A stretch of DNA of 46,031 bases from Pseudomonas sp. LB-090624 (GCF_003205205.1 NZ_QJRL01000034.1:1-46031), one strand, 5' to 3'; positions 1 through 8,874 are shown, counted from the stretch's first letter. The notes: generated from the letters alone by a model not told the origin. Numbers and translations: made by a program.

Positions 1-208
1 ACCCGGTCTTGAACAGGGAACGGGTCGAGTCCACCAGACGGCGGTCATCGGCCTGGTCACCGACGTTCAGCGGCAAGGCCCCGAACACGCTGCCGGCGGA
101 AACCCGCTGCAGGCCGTTGACGCGAATATCGGAGATGGTGAAGGACTCGGCGTGAACTTCAGCGATCATCAGTGCGGACATGACCGCAGTTAGCAGCAGA
201 CGTTTCAT
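1..208 (-). CDS. bamA: Outer membrane protein assembly factor BamA, N-terminal part (cut by window edge)
   Basis: Only the first 69 codons are present; the gene continues beyond position 1. The start MKRLLLTAVMSALMIAEVHA is a typical Sec signal peptide, followed by ESFTISDIRVNGLQRVSAGS, the opening of POTRA domain 1. BamA is the beta-barrel core of the BAM complex, which folds proteins into the outer membrane. The ATG at 208 has an AAGGA Shine-Dalgarno four bases upstream. It lies 73 bp after rseP in the same direction, the usual place for bamA in Proteobacteria. The identification rests on the signal peptide, the POTRA1 sequence and the context. Confidence 0.95.
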   Translation of the reverse strand, partial: MKRLLLTAVMSALMIAEVHAESFTISDIRVNGLQRVSAGSVFGALPLNVGDQADDRRLVDSTRSLFKTG

Positions 209-281
209 GAAGTCCTTTTATTCCAACTGGCAATAAACAACCCACCGCGATAACACGGCAGGTTCGCAATTGAGCGAAGCT

Positions 282-1634
282 TTATAGTCGACCCAGATCG
301 TTGATCAGGGCGAGCAACATCACCCCTATGACCAAACTGATACCGATCTGGACCCCCCAACCTTGCACCCGATCCGAGAGCGGACGACCGCGCGCCCACT
401 CGACCAGGTAAAACAGCAAATGCCCCCCATCCAGTACAGGAATGGGCAGCAGGTTAAGAACCCCCAGGCTTATGCTCAGGTAGGCAAGGAAATTCAGGAA
501 ATCCCCGACGCCGGACTGGGCTGAAGCGCCCGCCACTTTAGCAATGGTTATCGGTCCACTCAAGTTTTTTACCGAGAGCTCCCCGAACAGCATTTTCTTC
601 AGCGATTCAAGGGTCAGGACGCTCATGTTCCAGGTGCGCGACAAGCCCTCACCTACCGCATCCAGTGGGCCGTAGCTGACTTCACGGAGCATGTCGGCAG
701 GCCATTCGCCACCTTTTACCCCGGCACCCAGATAGCCACCAGCCGCCTTGCCCTCGCCTTTACGGGCCAGGGTTACCGGCACCTCAAGGGCAGTACCATC
801 GCGCTCCACGCGCACTACCACCTTGGCATCCGGGCGGGCACGCACACTGTCGACGACCTGCTGCCATTCGGTCACGGCCGCGCCATCGACGGCCAGCAGC
901 CGGTCACCGGTCTTCAGGCCCGCAGCGGCAGCCGGCCCCTTGGGATCGATTTCGGCGAGCACTGGCACGATAGCCGGGCGCCAGGGGTGCAGACCGAGGG
1001 ACTGGATCGGGTCCGGTTCATCGGCACCTTTCAGCCAGCTGTCCAGTTTCACCTGTAACTGGCGCTCGGCCGTGGCACCTTCGTCGCGCACGCCAACCTG
1101 CAGCGTGCCGCTCTCGCCGAGGCGGCGAACCAGTTGCAGGTTGACCGCCGACCAACCGCTGGTCGGTTTGCCGTCGATGGATACGATTTCCTGGCCTGCG
1201 GTCAGGCCAGCCGATGCTGCCAGGCTGCCAGTATCGACCGCACCTATCACCGGGCGAATCTGCTGGGTACCCAGCATCGCCAGCACCCAGAAGAACAGGA
1301 TGGCCAGCAGGAAGTTGGCAATAGGGCCCGCTGCCACAATGGCGATACGCTGGCGCACCGATTTGCGGTTGAACGATTGCCCGGCCAACGCTGGCGGCAC
1401 ATCGCCCTCGCGCTCGTCGAGCATCTTCACATAGCCGCCCAGCGGAATCGCGGCCACCACGAACTCGGTGCCGTGGCGGTCGTGCCAGCGCAACAGCGGC
1501 ATGCCGAAGCCCACCGAGAAACGCAGCACCTTGACCCCGCAGCGACGCGCCACCCAGAAGTGGCCGAATTCGTGGAAGGTGACCAGCACACCCAAGGCCA
1601 CGAGGGTGCCGATAATCATGTAGAGCGCTGTCAT
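282..1634 (-). CDS. rseP: Site-2 zinc metalloprotease RseP (MucP)
   Basis: Membrane-embedded M50-family protease of 450 residues. It makes the second cut in the anti-sigma factor MucA/RseA, which releases the envelope-stress sigma factor AlgU/RpoE. The zinc motif HEFGH lies in the first membrane helix (H21, E22, H25). Two PDZ domains fill the periplasmic middle, and the third zinc ligand region NLLPIPVLDGGH lies near residue 395. An in-frame ATG two codons upstream (1640) exists, but family members begin M-x-ALYMI, so 1634 is preferred. It sits between dxr and bamA, as in most gammaproteobacteria. This window also holds a likely AlgU promoter near its right end. Confidence 0.96.
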   Translation of the reverse strand: MTALYMIIGTLVALGVLVTFHEFGHFWVARRCGVKVLRFSVGFGMPLLRWHDRHGTEFVVAAIPLGGYVKMLDEREGDVPPALAGQSFNRKSVRQRIAIVAAGPIANFLLAILFFWVLAMLGTQQIRPVIGAVDTGSLAASAGLTAGQEIVSIDGKPTSGWSAVNLQLVRRLGESGTLQVGVRDEGATAERQLQVKLDSWLKGADEPDPIQSLGLHPWRPAIVPVLAEIDPKGPAAAAGLKTGDRLLAVDGAAVTEWQQVVDSVRARPDAKVVVRVERDGTALEVPVTLARKGEGKAAGGYLGAGVKGGEWPADMLREVSYGPLDAVGEGLSRTWNMSVLTLESLKKMLFGELSVKNLSGPITIAKVAGASAQSGVGDFLNFLAYLSISLGVLNLLPIPVLDGGHLLFYLVEWARGRPLSDRVQGWGVQIGISLVIGVMLLALINDLGRL

Positions 1635-1705
1635 GTCCATCTCCGAATGATGTTCAGCGGGCCGGCGTCACGCGCAGGCACCTCACGAACCATGGCGGGC
1701 CTGCA

Positions 1706-2896
1706 TCAGCGACCGTGACGCCTCAGCCACTCACGGGAAAGCTCCCGGGCACGCTGGTCGGCGGCAAACACCGCGTCCAGCGACGGCAAGGGCACGACGG
1801 GTTCCTGGCCGAGCACCTGTTCGATCATACTCGCGATCTCGGGAAAGCGAATACGCCGCCCAAGAAATGCCTCGACGGCCACTTCGTTGGCTGCGTTGAG
1901 TACGGCGGGCGCACTGTTGCCAGCCTCGGCAGCCTGCCGCGCCAGGCGCAGGCAAGGGAAGCGTTGTTCGTCGGGCGACTGGAAATCCAGACGGGCGATG
2001 GCGAACAGGTCCAGCGGCGCCACGCCGGAATCGATCCGTTCAGGCCAGGCCAAGGCATTGGCGATCGGTGTACGCATATCCGGGTTGCCCAGCTGCGCCA
2101 GTACCGAACCGTCCACGTAGTCAACCAGCGAGTGGATCACGCTCTGCGGGTGCACCACCACTTCGACCTTGGCCGGGGCGGCATCGAACAACCAGCAGGC
2201 TTCGATCAGCTCCAGACCTTTGTTCATCATGCTGGCCGAATCGACAGAGATCTTGCGCCCCATGGACCAGTTCGGGTGCGCACAAGCCTGCTCCGGGGTC
2301 ACGTCCAGCAGGGCATCGACCGGCGTCTCGCGGAACGGGCCACCGGAGGCGGTAAGCAGGATGCGGCGCACACCCACGGCACTCAGGCCACGGGCATAGT
2401 CGCCGGGCATGCACTGGAAGATCGCGTTATGCTCGCTGTCGATCGGCAACAATACGGCACCACTGCGCCGCACTGCGTCCATGAACAGCGCGCCCGACAT
2501 GACCAGCGCTTCCTTGTTGGCCAGCAACACCTTCTTGCCGGCCTCTACGGCTGCCAGCGTCGGGCGCAGCCCAGCGGCACCGACAATGGCCGCCATCACT
2601 GCATCCACTTCTGCCGCCGCGGCCACCTGGCAAAGCCCGGCCTCGCCTTCCAGCACTTCGGTGGTAGAGCCAGCCGCAGCCAAGCCAGCGCGCAGCCGCT
2701 CGGCAGCCTCGGCGCTTGGCACCACGGCAAACGCCGGGCGATGACGCTCACACAACGCCAACAGCTCGTCGATACGCGAATAACCACTGAGGGCGAACAC
2801 TTGGTAGCGATCTGGGTGACGGGCAACCACATCCAGCGTGCTCAGGCCGATCGAGCCGGTGGCACCGAGCACGGTAATACGCTGCGGGCGACTCAC
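1706..2896 (-). CDS. dxr: 1-deoxy-D-xylulose 5-phosphate reductoisomerase
   Basis: Second enzyme of the MEP isoprenoid pathway. It converts DXP to 2-C-methyl-D-erythritol 4-phosphate with NADPH and a divalent metal. The N-terminal dinucleotide motif GATGSIGLSTLDV is clear, and the metal and substrate segments (LLPIDSEHNAIFQ, SVDSASMMNKGLELIEA) are intact. The likely start is GTG at 2896, giving VSRPQRITVLG and 396 residues. That GTG overlaps the cdsA stop (ATGTGAGTC), which points to translational coupling. An in-frame ATG at 2920 would add eight residues inside cdsA. The product feeds uppS, two genes upstream, with isoprenoid precursors. Confidence 0.96.
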   Translation of the reverse strand: MSRPQRITVLGATGSIGLSTLDVVARHPDRYQVFALSGYSRIDELLALCERHRPAFAVVPSAEAAERLRAGLAAAGSTTEVLEGEAGLCQVAAAAEVDAVMAAIVGAAGLRPTLAAVEAGKKVLLANKEALVMSGALFMDAVRRSGAVLLPIDSEHNAIFQCMPGDYARGLSAVGVRRILLTASGGPFRETPVDALLDVTPEQACAHPNWSMGRKISVDSASMMNKGLELIEACWLFDAAPAKVEVVVHPQSVIHSLVDYVDGSVLAQLGNPDMRTPIANALAWPERIDSGVAPLDLFAIARLDFQSPDEQRFPCLRLARQAAEAGNSAPAVLNAANEVAVEAFLGRRIRFPEIASMIEQVLGQEPVVPLPSLDAVFAADQRARELSREWLRRHGR

Positions 2897-3708
2897 ATCA
2901 CACCCCATTCGGCAGCCCACAACAGCACGGCAAAGATCGGGATCGCCGCCGTGAGGCTGTCGATGCGATCAAGCACGCCGCCATGGCCAGGCAACAGGTT
3001 GCTGCTGTCCTTGATGCCGGACCGGCGCTTGAACATGCTCTCGGTCAAGTCACCCACCACAGAAGCCATCACCAGCAACGCGGCGCCCAGCAGGCCCAGC
3101 AGGATCTGGCCAACGCCCCAGCCGCGGCTGATGCCGACACCCAGGGTAATCAGCAAGCTGACCGCCAGACCGCCATACACACCTTCCCAACTTTTGCCCG
3201 GGCTGACCTGCGGGGCCAGCTTGCGCTTGCCGAACGCCCGGCCAGAAAAGTACGCGCCAATGTCGGCGGCCCATACCAATACCATGACCGAGAGGATCAG
3301 CCAGTTGCCCAGCGGCCAGTGCTTGAGCAGCACCAGCCCCTGCCAGGCAGGCAGCAACACCAACAGGCCGATCAGCAAGCGGCAGGCGGCGCTGGCCCAC
3401 AGCTCGCTGGTACGCGGGTAGGTGAGGACCAACCAGGTGGCCAGCCCCCACCAGATCACCGCAGCACCCAGCACCCACGGCGCCAGCTCTGGAAGGATGT
3501 AAAGCAGCATCAGCGCCCCGGCGACCACCAAGGCATAGGCGATGCGCAGCGGCTGGGCCATCAGCCCGGCCAGGCGCGCCCACTCCCAGGCGCCGAGGGT
3601 CACCACGAAGCCGATGAACAGGGCGAAATCCCCACCGTTGAGCAGGAAGAAACCACCCAGCGCGATCGGCAGCAGGATCAGCGCGGTAATGATGCGTTGT
3701 TTAAGCAT
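2893..3708 (-). CDS. cdsA: Phosphatidate cytidylyltransferase
   Basis: Integral membrane enzyme of 271 residues that makes CDP-diacylglycerol from phosphatidic acid and CTP, the branch point to all phospholipids. The protein is almost entirely hydrophobic helices. The CDS signature is at the C-terminal end: SPGKSWEGVYGG followed by KDSSNLLPGHGGVLDRIDSL, with the conserved Asp pair. The start ATG shares one base with the uppS stop (TAATG), and the stop overlaps the dxr start. plsB at 24693 makes the lysophosphatidate from which its substrate derives. Confidence 0.96.
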   Translation of the reverse strand: MLKQRIITALILLPIALGGFFLLNGGDFALFIGFVVTLGAWEWARLAGLMAQPLRIAYALVVAGALMLLYILPELAPWVLGAAVIWWGLATWLVLTYPRTSELWASAACRLLIGLLVLLPAWQGLVLLKHWPLGNWLILSVMVLVWAADIGAYFSGRAFGKRKLAPQVSPGKSWEGVYGGLAVSLLITLGVGISRGWGVGQILLGLLGAALLVMASVVGDLTESMFKRRSGIKDSSNLLPGHGGVLDRIDSLTAAIPIFAVLLWAAEWGVM

Positions 3709-4463
3709 TAAGCACGAGCTCCAGCCTCGACCTGCTCGCTGGTCTTACCGAAGCGGCGCTGGCGCGAAGCGAAATCGGCCAGGGCATTGCGCATGGCCTC
3801 GTGTTTGAAGTCCGGCCAGTACAGGTCGGAGAAGTACAACTCGGCATAAGCCAGCTGCCACAGCAGGAAATTGCTGATGCGGTGCTCGCCACCGGTGCGG
3901 ATGCACAGGTCCGGCAGCGGCAGCTCGCCGGTTGCCAGGCAGGTCTGCAAAAGGCCTGGGGTGATGTCTTCCGGGCGCAGGTGCCCGGCTTGCACTTCCC
4001 GCGCCAGCCGCTGGGCGGCCTGGGCGATGTCCCACTGGCCACCGTAGTTGGCCGCGATCTGCAGGATGAAGCGGTTGCTGCCGGCGGTCTGTGCTTCGGC
4101 CTCGCGCATGGCAGCCTGCAGCTCAGGGTGAAACCGCGAGCGGTCACCGATGATGCGCAGGCTGATGTTGTTCTCGTTGAGGCGCCTGGCCTCACGGCGC
4201 AGTGCCGAGAAGAACAGCTCCATCAACGCCCCCACCTCTTCGGCCGGGCGCTGCCAGTTTTCGCTGGAGAAGGCGAACAGGGTCAGGACCTCGACCCCGG
4301 ACTGAGCACAAACTTCGATGACCGCGCGAACGGCGTCGACACCCGCCTTGTGCCCAGCAACGCCGGGCAGCAGGCGCTTTTTCGCCCAGCGGTTGTTGCC
4401 ATCCATGATGATCGCGACATGACGCGGCACCGAGGACGGCGCCGCTGGCTTGGTCTTTTCCAT
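3708..4463 (-). CDS. uppS: Undecaprenyl diphosphate synthase (cis-prenyltransferase)
   Basis: Adds eight isopentenyl units to farnesyl diphosphate to form the C55 carrier lipid used for peptidoglycan and O-antigen. At 251 residues it has normal length. The catalytic Asp region HVAIIMDGNNRWAKKR is at residues 14-29. The C-terminal part DLCIRTGGEHRISNFLLWQ with ELYFSDLYWPDF matches family signatures. It lies 15 bp after frr and overlaps cdsA by one base, so it is certainly cotranscribed. It uses the isoprenoid precursors made by the pathway that includes dxr. Confidence 0.96.
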   Translation of the reverse strand: MEKTKPAAPSSVPRHVAIIMDGNNRWAKKRLLPGVAGHKAGVDAVRAVIEVCAQSGVEVLTLFAFSSENWQRPAEEVGALMELFFSALRREARRLNENNISLRIIGDRSRFHPELQAAMREAEAQTAGSNRFILQIAANYGGQWDIAQAAQRLAREVQAGHLRPEDITPGLLQTCLATGELPLPDLCIRTGGEHRISNFLLWQLAYAELYFSDLYWPDFKHEAMRNALADFASRQRRFGKTSEQVEAGARA

Positions 4464-4478
4464 TAAAAAACCCCGGCC

Positions 4479-5036
4479 TTAGACGGCCAACAGGTCCTTT
4501 TCCTTGGCTTTGTAGGCGGCATCGACTTCAGCAATGAACTTGTCGGTCAGCTTCTGAATTTCGTCCGCTGCGCGACGCTCTTCGTCTTCGCTGATTTCCT
4601 TGTCCTTGGTCAGCTTCTTCAGGTCGGCCAGGGCGTCACGGCGCACGTTGCGCACCGCCACCTTGGCATCCTCGGCAACGCCGCTGGCCTGCTTGGTGTA
4701 GCCCTTGCGGGTTTCTTCGGTCAGGGCCGGCATCGGTACACGGATGGTGGTACCGGCGCTGGACGGATTCAGGCCCAGATCAGAGGTGAGGATGGCCTTC
4801 TCGATGGCAGCGCTGAGGTTCTTGTCGTGGGCGACGATCTTCAGGGTGCGCGCGTCTTCCACGGTGATCGCAGCCACCTGGTTCAGCGGCATCTCGCTGC
4901 CCCACGCAGTCACCTTGACACTGTCCAGAATGCTCGGGTGAGCGCGACCGGTGCGGATGGACGCCAGGTTACGAGCCAGGGCCTCGATGGACTTGCCCAT
5001 GCGCTCCTGCGCGCTTTTCTTGATGTCGTTGATCAT
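4479..5036 (-). CDS. frr: Ribosome recycling factor
   Basis: Splits the post-termination ribosome together with EF-G. The 185-residue product is the standard length and starts MINDIKKSAQERMGKSIEAL. The typical RRF segments LASIRTGRAHPSIL and IRVPMPALTEETRKGY are present, and the C-terminal half is the charged three-helix part. Its ATG overlaps the pyrH stop (ATGA), indicating coupling. The order rpsB-tsf-pyrH-frr is one of the most conserved in bacteria. Confidence 0.97.
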   Translation of the reverse strand: MINDIKKSAQERMGKSIEALARNLASIRTGRAHPSILDSVKVTAWGSEMPLNQVAAITVEDARTLKIVAHDKNLSAAIEKAILTSDLGLNPSSAGTTIRVPMPALTEETRKGYTKQASGVAEDAKVAVRNVRRDALADLKKLTKDKEISEDEERRAADEIQKLTDKFIAEVDAAYKAKEKDLLAV

Positions 5037-5776
5037 GCTTGGCCTTCCTCGATCAGAGTACCTTCAGCGCCACCCACCACGATGTTCAGCAGGGCGCCAG
5101 GCTTGTTCATGTTGAATACCCGCAATGGCATCCCGTGGTCGCGGCACAAGACGATTGCGGTCAGGTCCATCACACCCAGTTTGCGATCCAGGACCTCGTC
5201 ATAGGTCAGGTGATCGAACTTCTCGGCGTGAGGATCCTTGAATGGATCGGCAGTGTACACACCATCGACCTTGGTCGCCTTCAGCACCACGTCAGCATCG
5301 ATTTCGATGGCACGCAGGCAGGCCGCGGAGTCGGTGGTGAAGAACGGGTTGCCAGTACCGGCGGAGAAAATTACCACATCGCCGGAGTTGAGGTGGCGAA
5401 TAGCTTTGCGACGATCGTAATGATCGGTGACACCGACCATGGAAATGGCCGACATGACCAGGGCCGGGATGTTCGAGCGTTCCAGCGCATCGCGCATTGC
5501 CAGGCCGTTCATCACGGTGGCGAGCATGCCCATGTGGTCACCGGTAACGCGATCCATGCCGGCTGCGCTGAGCGCGGCCCCGCGGAACAGGTTGCCACCA
5601 CCGATCACCAGGCCGACCTGGACACCGATCCCTACCAACTGGCCAACTTCAAGGGCCATGCGATCCAGCACTTTCGGGTCGATCCCGAAGTCTTCCGAGC
5701 CCATCAGGGCCTCGCCGCTAAGTTTGAGCAAAATGCGTTTATAGCGAGGTTGGCGACCACTCACCTGCTGAGCCAT
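5033..5776 (-). CDS. pyrH: Uridylate kinase (UMP kinase)
   Basis: Phosphorylates UMP to UDP with ATP in pyrimidine nucleotide synthesis; it is a hexameric amino-acid-kinase-fold enzyme. The 247 residues include the N-terminal phosphate-binding motif RILLKLSGEALMG, the glycine-rich VGLVIGGGNLFRG, and the C-terminal segment LTAIVLCRDHGMPLRVFNMN. It begins 181 bp after tsf, with a strong hairpin between (5903-5936), and overlaps frr by four bases. Part of its transcription may therefore be separate from rpsB-tsf. Confidence 0.97.
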   Translation of the reverse strand: MAQQVSGRQPRYKRILLKLSGEALMGSEDFGIDPKVLDRMALEVGQLVGIGVQVGLVIGGGNLFRGAALSAAGMDRVTGDHMGMLATVMNGLAMRDALERSNIPALVMSAISMVGVTDHYDRRKAIRHLNSGDVVIFSAGTGNPFFTTDSAACLRAIEIDADVVLKATKVDGVYTADPFKDPHAEKFDHLTYDEVLDRKLGVMDLTAIVLCRDHGMPLRVFNMNKPGALLNIVVGGAEGTLIEEGQA

Positions 5777-5902
5777 TGCGAGTCTCTCCTGCGGCGTACT
5801 TTTAGAAAATTCGTGCGGGCTGTTTGCAGCCTGCTAACTGTAGCGTGGCACCGTTTTGGTGCCAGCGAAGAGGGCATCGGATAAACCCCCCTCCGCTTTG
5901 AC

Positions 5903-5936
5903 AAAGAGGCTGCGCGCGTGAGCGGGCAGCCTCTTT
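5903..5936 (-). terminator. Hairpin terminator downstream of tsf
   Basis: An 11-bp perfect stem AAAGAGGCTGC / GCAGCCTCTTT encloses a 12-nt loop. Read on the minus strand it ends in CTCTTTGTC, a short T-rich tail. It lies between tsf and pyrH, so it should end or reduce rpsB-tsf transcription before pyrH. Confidence 0.75.
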
Positions 5937-5957
5937 GGGGCGACAGACGGGGCTGTC

Positions 5958-6821
5958 TTACTGCTTGGCAGCAGCTACCTGAGCGGCAACTTCAGCAGCG
6001 AAGTCGTCGACTGGCTTCTCGATGCCTTCGCCTACCTTGAAGTAGGTGAAGGAAACGATTTCAGCACCGGCTTTCTTGGCCAGTTCGCCAACCTTGACTT
6101 CCGGGTTCATGACGAAGGCTTGCTCTTTCAGCGAGGCTTCGGCCTTGAACTTGGTGATACGGCCGTTGATCATGTTCTCAACGATGTTTTCCGGCTTGCC
6201 GGCGATCTTGTCGGCGTTCAGCTGCAGGAAGACACCCTTCTCGCGCTCGATGGCCTCGGCGGAGATTTCCGACGAATCCAGGAACTCAGGGTTCGACGCT
6301 GCAACGTGCATGGCGATGTTCTTGGCCAGCTCGACGTCGCCGCCTTTCAGGACAACAACGGCACCGATCTTGTTGCCGTGCAGGTAAGCACCGACAACGT
6401 CACCCTCAACGCGCACCAGGCGACGGATGTTGACGTTCTCGCCGCACTTGGCAACCAGGGCTTCACGAGCAGCTTCACGCGAGGCGATCAGCGGAGCAGC
6501 GTCGGTCAGCTTCTGGGCGAAGGCTTCTTCCAGGCTTTCTGCAACGAAGTTCTTGAAGTCGTCTTGCAGGGCCAGGAAGTCGGTCTGGGAGTTCACTTCC
6601 AGCAGAACGGCGGATTTACCGTCGGTCTTGACCGCGATAGCGCCTTCAGCAGCGACGTTGCCAGCCTTTTTGGCGGCCTTGATGGCGCCCGAGGCACGCA
6701 TGTCGTCAATGGCTTTCTCGATGTCGCCGCCGGCCTTTTCCAGGGCCTTTTTGCAATCCATCATGCCTTCGCCGGTACGCTCGCGCAGTTCTTTGACCAG
6801 CGCTGCAGTAATTGCTGCCAT
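5958..6821 (-). CDS. tsf: Translation elongation factor Ts
   Basis: Nucleotide exchange factor that regenerates EF-Tu-GTP. The 287 residues begin MAAITAALVKELRERTGEGM, followed by the EF-Ts signature MDCKKALEKAGGDIEKAIDDM. The second signature, VLLEVNSQTDFLALQDDF, includes the TDF residues that contact EF-Tu. It follows rpsB by 185 bp, and a very strong hairpin in that gap (6954-6982) probably lowers tsf transcription relative to rpsB. Codon use is strongly biased, as expected for a highly expressed gene. Confidence 0.97.
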   Translation of the reverse strand: MAAITAALVKELRERTGEGMMDCKKALEKAGGDIEKAIDDMRASGAIKAAKKAGNVAAEGAIAVKTDGKSAVLLEVNSQTDFLALQDDFKNFVAESLEEAFAQKLTDAAPLIASREAAREALVAKCGENVNIRRLVRVEGDVVGAYLHGNKIGAVVVLKGGDVELAKNIAMHVAASNPEFLDSSEISAEAIEREKGVFLQLNADKIAGKPENIVENMINGRITKFKAEASLKEQAFVMNPEVKVGELAKKAGAEIVSFTYFKVGEGIEKPVDDFAAEVAAQVAAAKQ

Positions 6822-6953
6822 TTCAAAATCCTCTTGGAAAGTTTTTCAACCATTCCACCCGTTGTTCACGGGCGTTAAATTCTGCAAATCCGCTGTTTTC
6901 ATTTCAGCAGGCCCATGATGCGGGGACGATGCTGACAGCAGGATTTCAAGGTG

Positions 6954-6982
6954 GCAAAAAGGGGGCAGAGCCCCCTTTTTGC
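6954..6982 (-). terminator. Intercistronic terminator/attenuator between rpsB and tsf
   Basis: A perfect 13-bp stem (arms 6954-6966 and 6970-6982) has a 3-nt loop. Its core is AAAAAGGGGGC / GCCCCCTTTTT, so it has a T tract on either strand. On the minus strand it follows the rpsB stop by about 25 bases and precedes tsf. It is expected to act as a partial terminator that sets the ratio of S2 to EF-Ts. Confidence 0.8.
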
Positions 6983-7006
6983 GTGCCAAGTAGACGCTAG
7001 CGCCTA

Positions 7007-7744
7007 TTACTCAGCAGCAGGTGCAGCCGCTTCTTCAGCGTAAACTTCGGTGCCGCCGGCAACGTTGTTGCGGCCGCGGATGACTGCGTCAGCCATCGAA
7101 GTCATGTACAGCTCGATAGCGCGGATGGCGTCATCGTTACCCGGGATGATGTAGTCAACACCTTCAGGGCTGCTGTTGGTATCGACAACGCCGATAACCG
7201 GGATGCCCAGCTTGTTGGCTTCGGTGATCGCGATGCGCTCGTGATCAACGTCGATAACGAACAGAGCGTCTGGCAGACCGCCCATGTCCTTGATGCCGCC
7301 CAGGCTGCGATCCAGTTTTTCCAGGTCGCGGGAGCGCATCAGGGCTTCTTTCTTGGTCAGCTTGGCGAAAGTGCCGTCTTCGGCCTGGGTTTCCAGGTCG
7401 CGCAGACGCTTGATCGAAGCGCGGATGGTCTTGTAGTTGGTCAGCATGCCGCCCAACCAACGGTGGTCAACGTATGGCGAACCGCAACGAGCAGCCTGCT
7501 CGGCGACGATCTTGCCGGCGGAACGCTTGGTGCCGACGAACAGGATCTTGTTCTTGCCCTGGGCCAGGCGCTCAACGAACGACAGGGCGTCGTTGAACAT
7601 TGGCAGGGTTTTTTCCAGGTTGACGATGTGGATCTTGTTACGCGCGCCGAAAATGTACTTGCCCATTTTCGGGTTCCAGTAACGGGTCTGGTGGCCGAAG
7701 TGCACACCGGCCTTCAGCATATCGCGCATGTTGACTTGGGACAT
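7007..7744 (-). CDS. rpsB: 30S ribosomal protein S2
   Basis: Small-subunit protein of 245 residues. The start [20 protein letters not shown] is the canonical S2 N-terminus, so ATG 7744 is chosen over in-frame codons further upstream. Family segments [31 protein letters not shown] and [34 protein letters not shown] are all present. It leads the translation cluster and is preceded by a structured leader and a good promoter. In E. coli S2 represses its own operon through the leader; the same is likely here but was not tested. Confidence 0.97.
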
Positions 7745-7763
7745 GATAGTTCCTTGATAAGTC

Positions 7764-7875
7764 GGGTTGGGCCTCCACGTATCCCAATGACCAACCCGCG
7801 AGTTCTGCAACTCGGGGCACCCAGGTCATCGTGTCGACACGTGTGTGGGTTTGAGTGCTGACGGGGTCGTCCCCG
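7764..7875 (-). promoter_or_regulatory. Structured rpsB leader (possible S2 autoregulatory region)
   Basis: Three inverted repeats lie between the promoter and the rpsB start. They are GGGTTGG/CCAACCC (7764-7770 with 7791-7797), GAGTT/AACTC around CTGC (7800-7813), and CGGGG/CCCCG around TCGT (7862-7875). A structured leader that binds S2 is established for gammaproteobacterial rpsB. The folds here are inferred from base complementarity only. Confidence 0.5.
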
Positions 7876-7887
7876 AAAGCGGCGCAT

Positions 7888-7916
7888 TTTATACCACAGA
7901 CCGCAGCCGAACGGAA
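7888..7916 (-). promoter_or_regulatory. Probable sigma-70 promoter of rpsB-tsf
   Basis: On the minus strand TTCCGT (7911-7916) is followed after 17 bases by TATAAA (7888-7893). The spacing is optimal and the -10 box is strong. The predicted leader is about 135 nt. The rest of this 347-bp divergent interval (7745-8091) holds the rpsB leader and the map upstream region with TAGAAT at 8035-8040; no gene is seen in it. Confidence 0.6.
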
Positions 7917-8034
7917 CCCGGATACTGTCGCGTCCGTCAGCGGCTTTTGCAGCACCCCGGCTTTCGCGCCAGAATGCCAGCTGTAGACAGCAGCATGGCC
8001 GCCTTTATCCCGACCGATCGGCGCCCTGCTCTGC

Positions 8035-8040
8035 TAGAAT
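8035..8040 (+). promoter_or_regulatory. Possible -10 element for map
   Basis: GCTAGAAT lies about 50 bases before the map start and fits a Pseudomonas -10 box. No convincing -35 hexamer is found at 16-18 bp spacing, so the call is weak. Confidence 0.3.
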
Positions 8041-8091
8041 CCGGCCTTTCCCGTTTGTTAGCGCCGTGCACGGCGCCGTAGAGAGCCTGTA

Positions 8092-8874
8092 ATGACCGTC
8101 ACCATCAAGACCGCAGAAGACATCGAGAAGATGCGCATCGCTGGCCGCCTGGCCGCCGAAGTGCTGGAAATGATCGAAGAACACGTCAAGCCCGGTGTCA
8201 CCACCGAAGAGCTCGACCGCCTCTGCCATGACTATATCGTCAATGTTCAGCAGGCCATCCCGGCGCCGCTCAACTACAAGGGCTATCCGAAGTCGATCTG
8301 CACCTCGATCAACCATGTAGTCTGCCACGGCATACCCAATGACAAGCCGCTCAAGGACGGCGACACGCTGAACATCGACATCACCGTGATCAAGGACGGC
8401 TACCACGGCGACACCAGCCGCATGTTCCACGTGGGCACCGTGCCGGTATGGGCCGAGCGCCTGTCCAAGGTGACCCAGGAATGCATGTACAAGGCCATCG
8501 AGCTGGTCAAGCCGGGCTGCCGCCTGGGTGACATCGGTGAAGTGATCCAGAAGCACGCGGAAAAGAACGGTTTTTCGGTGGTGCGCGAGTTCTGCGGCCA
8601 TGGCATCGGCAAGGTGTTCCACGAAGAACCGCAGATCCTCCACTACGGCCGCGCCGGTACCGGAATGGAACTGAAAGAAGGCATGACCTTCACCATCGAG
8701 CCGATGATCAACCAGGGCAAGGCCGACACCAAGGTGCTGGGCGACGGCTGGACCGCCATCACCAAGGACCGCAAGCTCTCGGCGCAGTGGGAACACACCC
8801 TGGTCGTGACTGCGACCGGCTACGAGATCTTCACCCTGCGCAAGGACGACACCATCCCGCGCACTTCGGCCTGA
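8092..8874 (+). CDS. map: Type I methionine aminopeptidase
   Basis: Removes the initiator methionine from nascent proteins; a cytosolic two-metal enzyme of 260 residues. Metal ligands of the pita-bread fold are visible: Asp in LNIDITVIKDGYHGDTSRMF (two), His in GHGIGKVFHEEP, Glu in FTIEPMIN and Glu in QWEHTLVV. The substrate His is in NHVVCHGIPNDKPL. It is divergent from rpsB, a common arrangement, and lies 44 bp upstream of glnD in the same direction, so the two may be cotranscribed. Confidence 0.96.
   Translation: MTVTIKTAEDIEKMRIAGRLAAEVLEMIEEHVKPGVTTEELDRLCHDYIVNVQQAIPAPLNYKGYPKSICTSINHVVCHGIPNDKPLKDGDTLNIDITVIKDGYHGDTSRMFHVGTVPVWAERLSKVTQECMYKAIELVKPGCRLGDIGEVIQKHAEKNGFSVVREFCGHGIGKVFHEEPQILHYGRAGTGMELKEGMTFTIEPMINQGKADTKVLGDGWTAITKDRKLSAQWEHTLVVTATGYEIFTLRKDDTIPRTSA

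Noticed and set aside
1715..3421. Plus-strand open frame of 568 codons opposite dxr and cdsA
   Set aside because: It lies antisense to two certain genes, has His/Arg/Gln-rich composition typical of reversed GC-rich coding DNA, and shows no domain or ribosome site.
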